From positions 5,146,001 through 5,210,000 of the forward strand of contig JAZGTN010000059.1 in NCBI GenBank assembly GCA_037783415.1: a DNA stretch of 64,000 nt, given 5' to 3'. Source of the stretch: Leptasterias polaris. Taxonomy: Eukaryota; Echinodermata; Asteroidea; Forcipulatida; Asteriidae. Made by a program: the position numbers and the translations under genes. This document shows, piece by piece, positions 44,000 to 52,770 of this stretch (position 1 is the stretch's first letter; each line of letters begins with the position of its first letter). The notes under the pieces were generated by a model, which made no database searches, was not told where the DNA came from, and saw only the letters and a list, made by a program, of their open reading frames with translations.

Positions 44000-44228
44000 C
44001 AGTGGCATAACCAGAGTGGAACAGGGAGGCTAGATGCCCCCAACCATTGTCCCCTTTTGCCCCTCCCAAATGAGATACCCCAAACCCCAAACCCTTGTGT
44101 CCCCTCTTCCCTCTCCCAAATGAGATTTTAAAACATGCACAAATGAATGGTTTGATGCATTGGATACCCCCGCCCTAAAGAAGTCTTACCTTTGCTTCCC
44201 CCATTGAAAATGTCTGGTTATGCCACTG
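44000..44228. mobile_element. hAT-type MITE with perfect 8-bp TSD
   Basis: The TIRs are CAGTGGCATAACCAGA and TCTGGTTATGCCACTG. The 8-bp duplication gtggtaac flanks both ends (43992-43999 and 44229-44236). The CAGTG termini with 8-bp TSD are characteristic of hAT elements. The 229-bp interior has no transposase. Eroded relatives occur at 8762, 10790 and 15918. Confidence 0.9.
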
Positions 44229-44343
44229 GTGGTAACCATAGGGAAAATGACATTAATTATTTTCATGTTCCATGCTGCTGGGAGTCCAGACAACAATTTG
44301 TAACATTTTGAAGGGGACCTGTCTATTTTGCCCATCACCCTCA

Positions 44344-44482
44344 GGCCGTATCCGAATTGGCGGCTACAGCTACGGCTACGGCTGTTGCTAAGGGTGTCGC
44401 TAAGGACGTCCTATACTTCAATGCACGATGACGCGGAAATCAAGCCGTAGCCGTAGCTGTAGCCGCCAATTCGGATACGGCC
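44344..44482. mobile_element. 139-bp MITE with about 40-bp TIRs
   Basis: The arms 'ggccgtatccgaattggcgg' continuing to 'ctacggct', and their near-perfect complement at 44443-44482, surround a short centre. TCA flanks both sides (44341-44343 and 44483-44485), a possible 3-bp TSD. It is GC-richer than its surroundings. Confidence 0.85.
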
Positions 44483-44624
44483 TCATTTTGTTGTCATTGG
44501 CTTGATGTATCAAGGAACTCACACAATTTACAAACTACAAACAAATTCAAATTTTTAATAATTTTTCAACATTTATTGCATGAGATGTATCAAAGTTGCT
44601 TTTAGTTATAGAGGTCCTTTGACC

Positions 44625-45427
44625 CTAGATGCACCCGTACTCATACCACACCGAGGACTTCTTCTTGCCTCCTTTATTCTCTCCATCTTGACCCTCCTCT
44701 TCTACCTGGTCCCCTACATTCTTAGTCGGCGACCCATTCTTCGATTTTGATTTCGCTGGCTCAGATGCTGATCTACATGTATCTCTGGACTCCTCTTTAT
44801 CAAATGATGGTATGGCCCAGCCTAAAGAGGTGTTATTGGAATTGCTGTTGGAGTTGGGTGAAACCACTGCAGTAGGGGGTTTATTGGGTTTCTCCTCAGG
44901 GGAGCGAGTGCTACTTGAAGTTAGAACGGTACCTCAGCTCTGGGGAGAGAACCGGGGATGTGTCGGTTGCATACTGTGCCTTAGGTTTGACCAATAATAT
45001 GACTTCCTGATAAGGATCTTGGTGGAGGTACAGGGGTTGATTCGGCCTAGCTGAATAAATAGGAGAGCTCAGAGGTGCTGCTTTACTGCTTTTAACAGGT
45101 ACAGGAGGCGGGGTTGAGTTAAACTCTTTCGCTAACATTACAAGGTTTGGTGGTTATGGCATGCTGTGTCTGTGCTGGCGTTTGCAATCAACATCTCCCG
45201 TCTGACTGCGATTTCTGTCCAGCGTTGAGGGCGGTTGACTGTGGAGGTCGGCACCACGTCGCATCGATGTAATCACATCCTCAGTTTCTTTCTTCCCATG
45301 AGGAGTCGATGAGGGGATAGCATCTGGTAAAGGTAGCCTTGTACTGTCCATTCCATTGGCTTTTCTGTCATACTGTGGATTGAGAAAATGTACAATGGCT
45401 TGCTTGGTTGGGCTCTGCTTGCAATTT
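44625..45427 (-). pseudogene. 3' coding part of an unrecognised host gene, interrupted
   Basis: Read on the minus strand from about 45427, one frame gives QAIVHFLNPQYDRKANGM, then LPLPDAIPSSTPHGKKETED, SMRRGADLHSQPP and KRQHRHSMP. A TAA follows at 45154-45156, then in the same frame PPNLVMLAKEFNSTPPPVP and YSARPNQPLYLHQDPYQEV. Near 44930 the reading must shift frame to continue as SSSTRSPEEKPNKPP, an Asn/Ser-rich stretch, an acidic/basic tail and KKKSSVWYEYGCI with a stop at 44625. The low-complexity, proline-rich, hydrophilic sequence suggests an intrinsically disordered C-terminus. The in-frame TAA and frame change could be genuine lesions or sequence errors. An acceptor-like 'attgcaag' or 'gcaagcag' lies at about 45420. 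Confidence 0.55.
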
Positions 45428-45535
45428 GCCAGCCTTGCCGACATTGAACAACTGAACAGCCACAAGCAAACATTTAAATTTATGCAACAGATTGGTTTCC
45501 AAAGTTCACAGGATAAGGTCATCACACACAACAAA

Positions 45536-45665
45536 AACACCCAAACCATGCATGCACAACAAAAACACCCAAACCATGCATGCACAACAAAAACACCCAA
45601 ACCATGCATGCACAACAAAAACACCCAAGCCATGCATGCACAACAAAAACACCCAAGCAATGCAC
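45536..45665. repeat. 28-bp minisatellite, about 4.5 copies
   Basis: The unit contains 'accatgcatgcacaac' and 'aaaaacaccca'. Because 28 is not a multiple of three, all three frames of the unit appear in the ORFs across it. It lies just upstream (minus strand) of the host coding region and is probably intronic. Confidence 0.95.
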
Positions 45666-46291
45666 ACACCAAATAAACACCTTTCAAACAAGTTGCCTTA
45701 TTAAATTTGTTGCCCAAGATGTGACGCCCCATGCCCCAAAAATACATTTCTCGAAACTAAAAAACTAATCGTCATAAAAAAAATGAAGACAAACGAAACA
45801 TCAGCCTCGATATCAATGTGTTGTGATATCTTAAACATTATGTATGTTGAGAAGTACTTGCCTTATAGACCCTAATTACATGTAAGCCTGGTTCATACTT
45901 AACATGAATGGTAAAAGCAAAGCGAATTTCCTTGCATTACAAAACAAGGAGCATACCTGATTGTTTGGGCATTTGCTTTTGCATGAAGTAAGAACCGGGC
46001 TTACAATTTTCATTGAATGTTTTTATTCTCATTTACTTTTAATAAAAATTCAGTAAAAATGTCTGAAAACTAAAACAAAACAGAAACTTTGCTTTCTTTT
46101 TGAAATGTACATGTAGATACTATGATAACATGAGAAATACTGGAAATAGTCAAATCAAGATATGACCTTTACTATGACCTTTGAGTGAAAGTAGGTAAGC
46201 AGAACCCAGAAGTAGGTCAAATCTCCTGGCCCGAGGGTCATTTTGGTAAAAGCTGCTTGTAGCCACTTATAAGGTCGCTAAAGGGTTAATC
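45666..46291. other. Non-coding, no gene seen
   Basis: AT-rich interval between the minisatellite and the Penelope-like insertion, perhaps intronic. Confidence 0.4.
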
Positions 46292-46304
46292 AGAATGATC
46301 AAAT
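46292..46304. repeat. Left copy of 13-bp target-site duplication
   Basis: agaatgatcaaat is found here and at 47751-47763, exactly flanking the Penelope-like element. Confidence 0.9.
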
Positions 46305-46410
46305 AAGAAGTAACTATAACTATAAATGTAAATAGTAGTGAACTTGCGGGTACAACCATGTGTATAATCTCTTTTGGGAGGAGTGTTGGCTCTGAAAAGA
46401 GCCGGTTTGG

Positions 46411-46455
46411 TCTCGACGTTTCGAACAGTATACTCTGCTCGTCTTCAGGAGAATG
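46411..46455 (-). ncRNA. Hammerhead ribozyme-like motif of the PLE
   Basis: On the minus strand the order is CTGAAGA (46442-46448), a stem-II hairpin GAGCAG-AGTATA-CTGTTC with one G-T wobble, then GAAACGTC (46415-46422). Flanking 'tctc' and 'gaga' form a 4-bp stem I. The self-complementary ACGT takes the place of stem III, as in minimal type-I ribozymes reported from Penelope-like elements, which may work as dimers. The core residues (CUGANGA and GAAA) are all present, so activity is plausible. Confidence 0.75.
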
Positions 46456-46479
46456 CTGGACTGCTGGTGGTGTTGCAGC

Positions 46480-47748
46480 TTAAGTAGAGCTAGTGGGGTG
46501 CACTTTTGGGCGGGAAGTATCCAAGTTGTTGTCGACCGGTGATGCATGGTAGTTGGCTGCTGGCTGGATGTGTGTGCGCTGGAGTGTGTCAGTGTTGTGG
46601 TGAGCTGCTGCTGGGAGGACTGGCTTGAGTAGAGGTGACCAGATGTCATTGATGAAAAACCCGATGTCTTGTGGAACCGTGTTGTGCGACTTGATCTCGA
46701 TCGCTTCCCTGACTCTGCGTTGGTGCCAGAACTTGACAGGTGCGATGAGCTTGGCTTGCTTCCATTTGATGAGATGATCTTGTTCTTGTGAATGTTTGAT
46801 GATTGCGGATTTGTCCAGGTGTCCCAGTCTGCCGTGTGCTTGATGTTCCTTGATTCTTGTTGATACGTTGCGGCCGGTTTCTCCGATGTATACTTTACCA
46901 CATTCACAAGGAATGCGGTAAACGCCGGCCTTGGCTTGGGTGTCTTGCTTGTCCTTGTGTGTGTGAAGAGATGCTTGAATCTTGTTCGGTGCTGTGTGGA
47001 AGGTCTTGACTTGGGCTTGGCTGAAGATCCATTGTAGCTTGTGTGATGTGAGGCCGATGTACGGGAGAGTGATGGTTGCCTTGAAATCTGGCCGTTCTGC
47101 TGGTAGGCTTGGCTTGGGCTGGTTGAAGTTGAAGGTCTTGTATCCGTTGAGTCGTAGCGATGTCTGGATGTGATGGAGTTCCTGCTTCAAGCTGTCTTGG
47201 TCGCAGATGTTAAATGCACGGCGGACCAAGGTGTTCTGGACGGCAGACTTGAAGCGTGGATGATGAAACGAAGAGCTGTGTAGATACCGGTCAGTGTGGG
47301 TTGGTTTGCGGTGTACGGTGTGGGCGAGGGTGCCATCCGCTCTTCTTGTGACTTGAACATCTAGGAAGGAGATGGTGTTGTTCTCTTCTTGTTCCATGGT
47401 GAATTTGATGAGAGGATGCTGGTTGTTGAGGTGTTGGAGGAACTGGTCGAGTGCTGTCTTGCCGTGGGGCCAAACCACAAAGGTGTCATCAACGTAGCGG
47501 AGCCAGAGGTTGGGGCGAAGATCAGCATTCTCGATGGTGTCCAGTTCAAACTCTTCCATGAACAAATCTGCCAGGACCGGGGATAGAGGAGATCCCATGG
47601 CGGCCCCCGAGGTTTGTTCATAGAACTGATCCCTCCACCGGAAGCTAGATGACGAGACGCAGGTGATGAGGAGATCTTGGACTTGTTCAGGAGTGAGGCT
47701 TGTGCGGTCTGTCATGGTAGGATCGGCTTGAAGGCGTTGTGTGGCGAT
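46480..47748 (-). CDS. PLE polyprotein, 5' partial: reverse transcriptase (C-terminal part) plus GIY-YIG endonuclease
   Basis: The first ATG is at 47715, but the frame is open to the 5' insertion edge (reading ATQRLQADPT before it), so this is a truncated ORF. RT motifs are AAMGSPLSPVLADLF and the catalytic RYVDDTFV (YVDD at 47484-47495), then FLDVQVTR. The C-terminal endonuclease has GVYRIPCECGKVYIGETG (GIY-YIG variant with CxC insertion), then the TRIKEH and EHQAHG-type residues. The remaining frame to the stop has no lesions. Known PLE proteins use this pair of domains for target-primed integration. Confidence 0.93.
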   Translation of the reverse strand: MATQRLQADPTMTDRTSLTPEQVQDLLITCVSSSSFRWRDQFYEQTSGAAMGSPLSPVLADLFMEEFELDTIENADLRPNLWLRYVDDTFVVWPHGKTALDQFLQHLNNQHPLIKFTMEQEENNTISFLDVQVTRRADGTLAHTVHRKPTHTDRYLHSSSFHHPRFKSAVQNTLVRRAFNICDQDSLKQELHHIQTSLRLNGYKTFNFNQPKPSLPAERPDFKATITLPYIGLTSHKLQWIFSQAQVKTFHTAPNKIQASLHTHKDKQDTQAKAGVYRIPCECGKVYIGETGRNVSTRIKEHQAHGRLGHLDKSAIIKHSQEQDHLIKWKQAKLIAPVKFWHQRRVREAIEIKSHNTVPQDIGFFINDIWSPLLKPVLPAAAHHNTDTLQRTHIQPAANYHASPVDNNLDTSRPKVHPTSST

Positions 47749-47750
47749 GT

Positions 47751-47763
47751 AGAATGATCAAAT
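47751..47763. repeat. Right copy of 13-bp target-site duplication
   Basis: agaatgatcaaat, identical to 46292-46304. Confidence 0.9.
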
Positions 47764-47962
47764 GTTGAAAATCCCAGCATTGGAAAAAGCCCCGAGGAAG
47801 TCATGCAAACAGAGAACTATTAAAGCATAGATGGTGCACATCTAAACACATACTACAAGTGCTTGCACAAAGATTTATTCGCTACTCAAAACATACAGTT
47901 CGTGTCAAAGAAGTGGACTGCAACTAAAGATGCCATACTCAAGGTTGAAAATGTCAGTTTTC

Positions 47963-48097
47963 TTTTCGGTATTGTACGACAGGTGTAGCGCGTTATTTAA
48001 TGCACGCGCTTACGTAACACGTTCTGTGTTCATGCCTATATAATGGGCTACTCGCTTCTTTCATTTCATTCTCGGTTGAGCAGCTATACCTCGCCTT
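47963..48097 (+). repeat. Ngaro repeat A1
   Basis: It is the same as A2 (51061-51195) except for about one substitution (cgtaac against cgcaac). It contains a TATA-like 'cctatataatgggc' about 70 bp before the gag start, a possible promoter. Confidence 0.9.
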
Positions 48098-48123
48098 TTA
48101 TACATTACAACCTGTTCTTAACC

Positions 48124-48774
48124 ATGAATTCATCCGACCTCGACGCTTCTAATAACGAAGTTCTACGGGCTATACAGTCCTTGACCAACTCGATCGACAG
48201 TAAGGTCGAGTCCGCCTGCAAAAAACAACGAATACTCGCCGGTGATTTTCCCGACTTCAAGAGTGAGGGTAACAAGGACCAATACAAGTACGCAGGGCAA
48301 CTTGGCGGTTTGATCGACAGCGCCCTGGCATCGTTGGACACCGGTGACTACACAGCGGTCAAAGAGACTCTCGTCGAGGCCAGTGAACTTGTTAAACAAC
48401 GCCAAAAGCTAATTAAGCTCGCCGACCGATCGTCTCTTGGCTGGGCAACAGTCAAAGAATACGTAACCGACGATTTAGCCGACAATTCAGACGATGAAAA
48501 GCGGCTACGAAAGGCAGAAAAGTCTGCAGCAGCAAAGAAAGCCAAACCATCGACAAAGTTCAGGGCTAAAGCACGTCCTTCAGCGGGTTTTGCTTCGACT
48601 CCTGGTCCTTTTCGTGCTTACAACCACTACCAGTACCGCCCCGACATCCGTACCTGTTTTCAATGCGGGATCGTCGGCCACGTGCGCACCAACTGCCCGT
48701 CCTTGCGAGCACTTCGTCAGCCACGAAGACCTCAGTCATCCGCTACCACAGCCATTGAGCCCTCCACCGTATAG
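48124..48774 (+). CDS. gag: Ngaro Gag-like protein with CCHC zinc knuckle
   Basis: The start was chosen at 48124 (aaccATGa), just after A1, because the upstream part of the longer ORF lies inside the repeat. The 216-residue protein has a charged, Lys/Ala-rich middle and a C-terminal CFQCGIVGHVRTNC (C-x2-C-x4-H-x4-C, from about residue 178), as in retroelement nucleocapsids that bind RNA. It overlaps the pol frame at its end. Confidence 0.85.
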   Translation: MNSSDLDASNNEVLRAIQSLTNSIDSKVESACKKQRILAGDFPDFKSEGNKDQYKYAGQLGGLIDSALASLDTGDYTAVKETLVEASELVKQRQKLIKLADRSSLGWATVKEYVTDDLADNSDDEKRLRKAEKSAAAKKAKPSTKFRAKARPSAGFASTPGPFRAYNHYQYRPDIRTCFQCGIVGHVRTNCPSLRALRQPRRPQSSATTAIEPSTV

Positions 48775-50613
48775 GGATTGGGAGGCCTCGCAGCCAGATA
48801 CGATCGACCGAGTACCTACAGGTGTAAAAGGTAGGCTTAAACCATGTCTGGCTTTTTGGAAAAATGTATTGAAATGCAGTCTCTTTTTACAAGAGGTTAT
48901 TTGTGCGGGGTACAAAATTCCATTTTTTATCGAACCCCCACCTGTTTTCATGGAAAATAACCAATCCAGTTTGCAACATGCGCAATTTGTGGAATCTGCC
49001 ATTTTTGAATTGACAAAAAAGAAATGCATTACGCAATTGTCACGACCGCCATATTGTTGTAATCCTTTGACAGTTGCGGTAGGGAAAAAGTTAAGATTAG
49101 TCCTTGATCTTCGCCACCCCAACAAATACATTTGGAGAAACAAATTCAAATACGAAGATCTAATTCACATCTCCCCATCATTGGATTGCGATCAATATTA
49201 TTTTTCATTTGACCTAGAGTCGGGCTACCATCACGTGGAAATTTTTCCCCTTCATTCCAAATATCTTGGATTTCTTGGCGACATACCGACTCGGTTATTC
49301 GTTATTACAATTTCACAGTCCTACCATTCGGTTTGAGTAGCGCATGTCACTTGTTTACCAAATTAACCAGGCCTCTTGTCCATTATTGGAGGAAACAAGG
49401 TATCATGTCGTTCATGTACATTGATGACGGGTTAATTGCATCCCCAACACTTGAAACGGCTAAAAAGAACGCCGAGTTTGTCCAAAGTACCATTTTGCAA
49501 ACGGGTTTTGTTCCCAGCAAAACTAAGTGTAAGTGGTGCCCTACTAAACACTTGCAGTATTTAGGTATTATCATCGACTCCGAAACATTTCAGTTTTTGG
49601 CACCTACACATAAGATTGACAAATTGCTGGCCTTGGCTTCACACCTTCAGTCATTACATAGCGCGAGAACCCCGATTCCTGTTCGGGAACTCGCATGTTA
49701 TACAGGTCAAATAATTTCTTTGTCGTTGCCTCTTGGACCAATTGCCAGGTTCATGACCAGATCATTGTACAGGACAATTGAAAGCCGTAATTCATGGCAT
49801 GATTCTGTCCCTCTCTCGGAGGAAACGATCTCCGAGATCAAGTTTTGGTCCACCAACTTGGTATCCCTCAACGGTTTCACCATTAGAGGCGTATTGGTCA
49901 CTTCTGTAGCTGTGTACTCTGACGCCAGTGGTACAGGCTACGGAGGCTACATTGAGCATCAACCAAATGCCATAATTCACGGTACTTGGTCACGGCAGGA
50001 AAGAACAAAAAGTTCTACCTGGCGTGAATTGTCCGCAGTTCATCTAGTACTCTCGCAGTTACAAAACACTCTTTCAGGCAAAAATATCAAGTGGTACTGC
50101 GACAATTCTAGCGTTCCACGAATTATTCAGCATGGCAGCACAAAGAAAGATTTGCATGCCATAGCTATTCAGATTTTCCGTCTTGCCCGTTCAATTGACT
50201 GCATTATTTTCCCAGAATGGTTACCCAGAGAACAAAACAAAGTCGCAGACAAGATCAGTAAGTTCCTGGATTATGACGACTGGGCCATTGACAATGATTC
50301 TTTCGCATTCTTAGATTGCATTTGGGGCCCTCACACAATTGACCGATTTGCATCGCCACACAATGCCAAACTAGCGAGGTTTAATTCTCGCTTCTTATGC
50401 AAAGGTTCATGTGGAGTTGATGCTTTTTGCCAACACTGGCAGGGGGACAACAACTATATTTGTCCTCCAGTGTCTTGCATAATTCCGGCTATTAAGCGTA
50501 TTATTTCAACTAACGCAACCGCAACATTGATAGTGCCTCATTGGCCTACCTCATCTTTCTGGCCTCTTGTTTGTCCAGACGGTGCTCATTTGCATCACAA
50601 AGTGGCAGATTAG
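48700..50613 (+). pseudogene. Ngaro pol: reverse transcriptase and RNase H, one frameshift
   Basis: The first part is in the frame open from 48494; the true start is unclear and probably overlaps the gag end. It contains KKCITQLSRPPYCCNPLTV, LRLVLDLRHPNKYI and FSFDLESGYHHVEI. A one-base deletion in the T-rich run at 49270-49276 breaks the frame. Downstream, the correct frame resumes with the FTVLPFGLSS-type motif and MSFMYIDDGLIA (catalytic YIDD at 49417-49428). RNase H residues follow: YSDASGTGYGG, STWRELSAV, WYCDNSS and NKVADKIS. The C-terminal IDRFASPHNAKLARFNSRF block is typical of DIRS/Ngaro pol. It would encode a non-functional pol unless corrected by programmed frameshifting or a sequencing fix. 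Confidence 0.88.
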
Positions 50614-50923
50614 CGTTGGGTGAATATTTCTTTCACCCCACCCTCTTTGGGTACACACTCCGTTTTTTCCTTCATTCCCGTCCTTTGCCTGTTTGGCACT
50701 GCGTTTCGACGCCGGCAGAAAATCCCGGTTTACAAACGCGGGCTTTTGCCTCTTGGACGCCGGCATTTGTCGGCAATGCGCGTTTAGCGCTTGAACCGGA
50801 GGAGTTTATTCCTCGTCGTCTGTTTGTGACGACAGTTGTTACGGCACATTCGTGTTACGATTAAGTTTTTTCGTTCAAATTGAACGAATGTTCTAACCCT
50901 TTGCCCTTCTGTTTGCGTTCTCT

Positions 50924-51057
50924 GCGGGGTGAGCATGCTCCACCTTTCCAAATGTGCTCCAAAATATTGCTTTGTATCTTTCAATTATTGCTGTTTTTAA
51001 CACATGAGGGAAATATAGAAAAGAAAACATTTTCTTTCGGAAGAATGGAGAAAGAAA
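50924..51057 (+). repeat. Ngaro repeat B1
   Basis: Identical in the parts compared to B2 (52637-52770), from 'gcggggtgagcatgctcc' to 'gaatggagaaagaaa'. It is joined to A2 by the three bases atg. Confidence 0.9.
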
Positions 51058-51060
51058 ATG

Positions 51061-51195
51061 TTTTCGGTATTGTACGACAGGTGTAGCGCGTTATTTAATG
51101 CACGCGCTTACGCAACACGTTCTGTGTTCATGCCTATATAATGGGCTACTCGCTTCTTTCATTTCATTCTCGGTTGAGCAGCTATACCTCGCCTT
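51061..51195 (+). repeat. Ngaro repeat A2
   Basis: Matches A1. Together B1-atg-A2 reproduces the joined ends expected in a circular intermediate. Confidence 0.9.
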
Positions 51196-51523
51196 ACCCG
51201 CCCTCCCTCCCTCTGAAACCGTTGGTTATCGTCACTCGGAACAAGGGGGCGTGACCTTCGTCCAACATCCGGGTCACGCTCACGTTTCCTCCACAAGTTG
51301 GGGGTTTTTCGTGGCCGCCGAGTGCTGGTTCCAGTAACCAGACTGGTGTTGGGCGCCGAGTTGACGTCAGAATTTCTGCGTTCAGTACAAGTTTTGTGCA
51401 GACTTATGACGAATAGATCGCCACAGAATGTCATAGATTAGCCAAATTTTGGTATTTTTTGTTTCAATAACCTTTTTGGTTTTCGCAGCAAATTTTGCTA
51501 TTTTCCAGTCTTTCTGGTTCGAT

Positions 51524-51545
51524 TTTTGTGTTTTGTTTTTCAGAA
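51524..51545 (+). promoter_or_regulatory. Possible 3' splice site before the recombinase ORF
   Basis: 'tttttgtgttttgtttttcag' is a pyrimidine-rich acceptor-like stretch ending just before AAGCATGG. It may allow the recombinase to be expressed from a spliced transcript. No donor was proven. Confidence 0.35.
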
Positions 51546-51569
51546 GCATGGAAGGAAATAGCTCGCAAC

Positions 51570-52535
51570 ATGGCCGATCCCACTCTTCGACGTATCGCCG
51601 AAGACCAACTCCCAGCCTTACTCATTTCAGCCAAAGCCCCATCTACAATTAAAACCTACAAATCAGCGTGGCAGCGTTGGGAATTGTGGGCATTAACCAA
51701 AACGGGAGTTTCTGTGTTTCCAGTCCGCCCGATCGATTTCTGCCTCTACCTGGCAACAATGTTACCATCGGGTCACAAGTCCACTGCAGACGCCGTAGCC
51801 TCCGCAGTAAAATGGGCACACAGCATGGTAGGACTACTGTCGCCGACAGACGACCCAATCGTCAAGACCGCCATCCAAGGCTACAAGAGACTGACAGCCT
51901 TGCCACCGAACCGCAAAGAGCCAATATCTCCGCAAGTGATGGCAAAGCTTTTTGATACCTACGGGCATACCACGGCCACATTAGCCGATCTGCGGGTACT
52001 GTTCATTTCTTTCATCAGTTATGCGGGGTTTCTTCGCTTCAGCGACCTCGCCAATATCCGACGCCAAGATTGTATCCTGAGATCTGACAGTCTGCTTATT
52101 CACCTAACTAAATCCAAAACTGATCAATTTCGACAAGGTGCAGACGTTGTAATTGCCAGAACTCGATCTACAACATGCCCAGTCGGCATAGCGGAAAGAT
52201 ATTTCGATGCGTTGGGTGATCCACCCACATCTTCATTGCCACTAATACGCAGAATTGCTCGCTCAAAATCTGGTCCGATTTCCACTAACCACGCTTTAAG
52301 TTACACTAGAACTAGAGAGATTGTACTTCAAGCCTTGAAACCCTTTGTACCTGACGTAACCAAATACGGTCTCCACAGTTTTAGGTCGGGTGGCGCATCC
52401 GCCGCATCTGATGCCCTAATTCCGACTCATCTTATTTCTAAACACGGTAGATGGAGCTCCGATAAGGCAAGAAACGCCTATATCAAGGTCAATAACAAAA
52501 CCAGTTTACTTCCGTCGTTGGCTTTGGGAATATGA
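51570..52535 (+). CDS. Ngaro tyrosine recombinase (integrase)
   Basis: The start at 51570 (caacATGG) was chosen over the upstream ATG at 51495, since the region before it looks like an intron/leader. The 321-residue protein has an N-terminal SAM-like part (APSTIKTYKSAWQRWELWAL) and a complete catalytic set: Arg in AGFLRFSDL (about 52034), HSFRSGG (HxxR, about 52374), HGRW (about 52443) and the nucleophile Tyr in RNAYIK (52479-52481). No lesions are visible. It would recombine the element's circular cDNA into the target. Confidence 0.92.
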   Translation: MADPTLRRIAEDQLPALLISAKAPSTIKTYKSAWQRWELWALTKTGVSVFPVRPIDFCLYLATMLPSGHKSTADAVASAVKWAHSMVGLLSPTDDPIVKTAIQGYKRLTALPPNRKEPISPQVMAKLFDTYGHTTATLADLRVLFISFISYAGFLRFSDLANIRRQDCILRSDSLLIHLTKSKTDQFRQGADVVIARTRSTTCPVGIAERYFDALGDPPTSSLPLIRRIARSKSGPISTNHALSYTRTREIVLQALKPFVPDVTKYGLHSFRSGGASAASDALIPTHLISKHGRWSSDKARNAYIKVNNKTSLLPSLALGI

Positions 52536-52636
52536 GTTTATAACGTTTTGGTACGTGAGTTTATAACGTGAACGTAACATTATTAAGTAGATGAAGTGCG
52601 TGTTTACGCAAATTCGATATTATGTTGTTGAATAAA

Positions 52637-52770
52637 GCGGGGTGAGCATGCTCCACCTTTCCAAATGTGCTCCAAAATATTGCTTTGTATCTTTCAATTA
52701 TTGCTGTTTTTAACACATGAGGGAAATATAGAAAAGAAAACATTTTCTTTCGGAAGAATGGAGAAAGAAA
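52637..52770 (+). repeat. Ngaro repeat B2
   Basis: Right end of the element, ending 'gagaaagaaa' before flanking 'gtactcattg'. Confidence 0.9.

Larger units (their letters stand above)
46305..47750 (-). mobile_element. 5'-truncated Penelope-like element (PLE)
   Basis: A 1.45-kb insertion on the minus strand, flanked by a perfect 13-bp duplication. It encodes a partial RT with GIY-YIG endonuclease, and its 3' region contains a hammerhead-like motif, as in the terminal repeats of many PLEs. The 5' part (upstream repeat and most of the RT fingers) is missing, as is common for these elements. Confidence 0.92.
47963..52770 (+). mobile_element. Ngaro-type tyrosine-recombinase retrotransposon with split direct repeats
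   Basis: The order is A1 (47963-48097), gag, RT/RNase H, B1 (50924-51057), the trinucleotide atg, A2 (51061-51195), tyrosine recombinase, B2 (52637-52770). A1/A2 and B1/B2 are almost identical, so the copy is young. There is no methyltransferase domain, which fits Ngaro rather than DIRS-like elements. No target duplication is visible, as expected for recombinase-mediated insertion. One frameshift in RT is the only visible lesion. Confidence 0.92.

Noticed and set aside
45506..45747. Cys/Trp-rich ORF over the 28-bp minisatellite
   Set aside because: It is a by-product of the repeat (CMHGLGVFV-type periodicity); real-looking sequence starts only below about 45427.
46320..46907. 195-codon minus-strand ORF overlapping the PLE ORF
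   Set aside because: It is a shadow of the GIY-YIG ORF in another frame.
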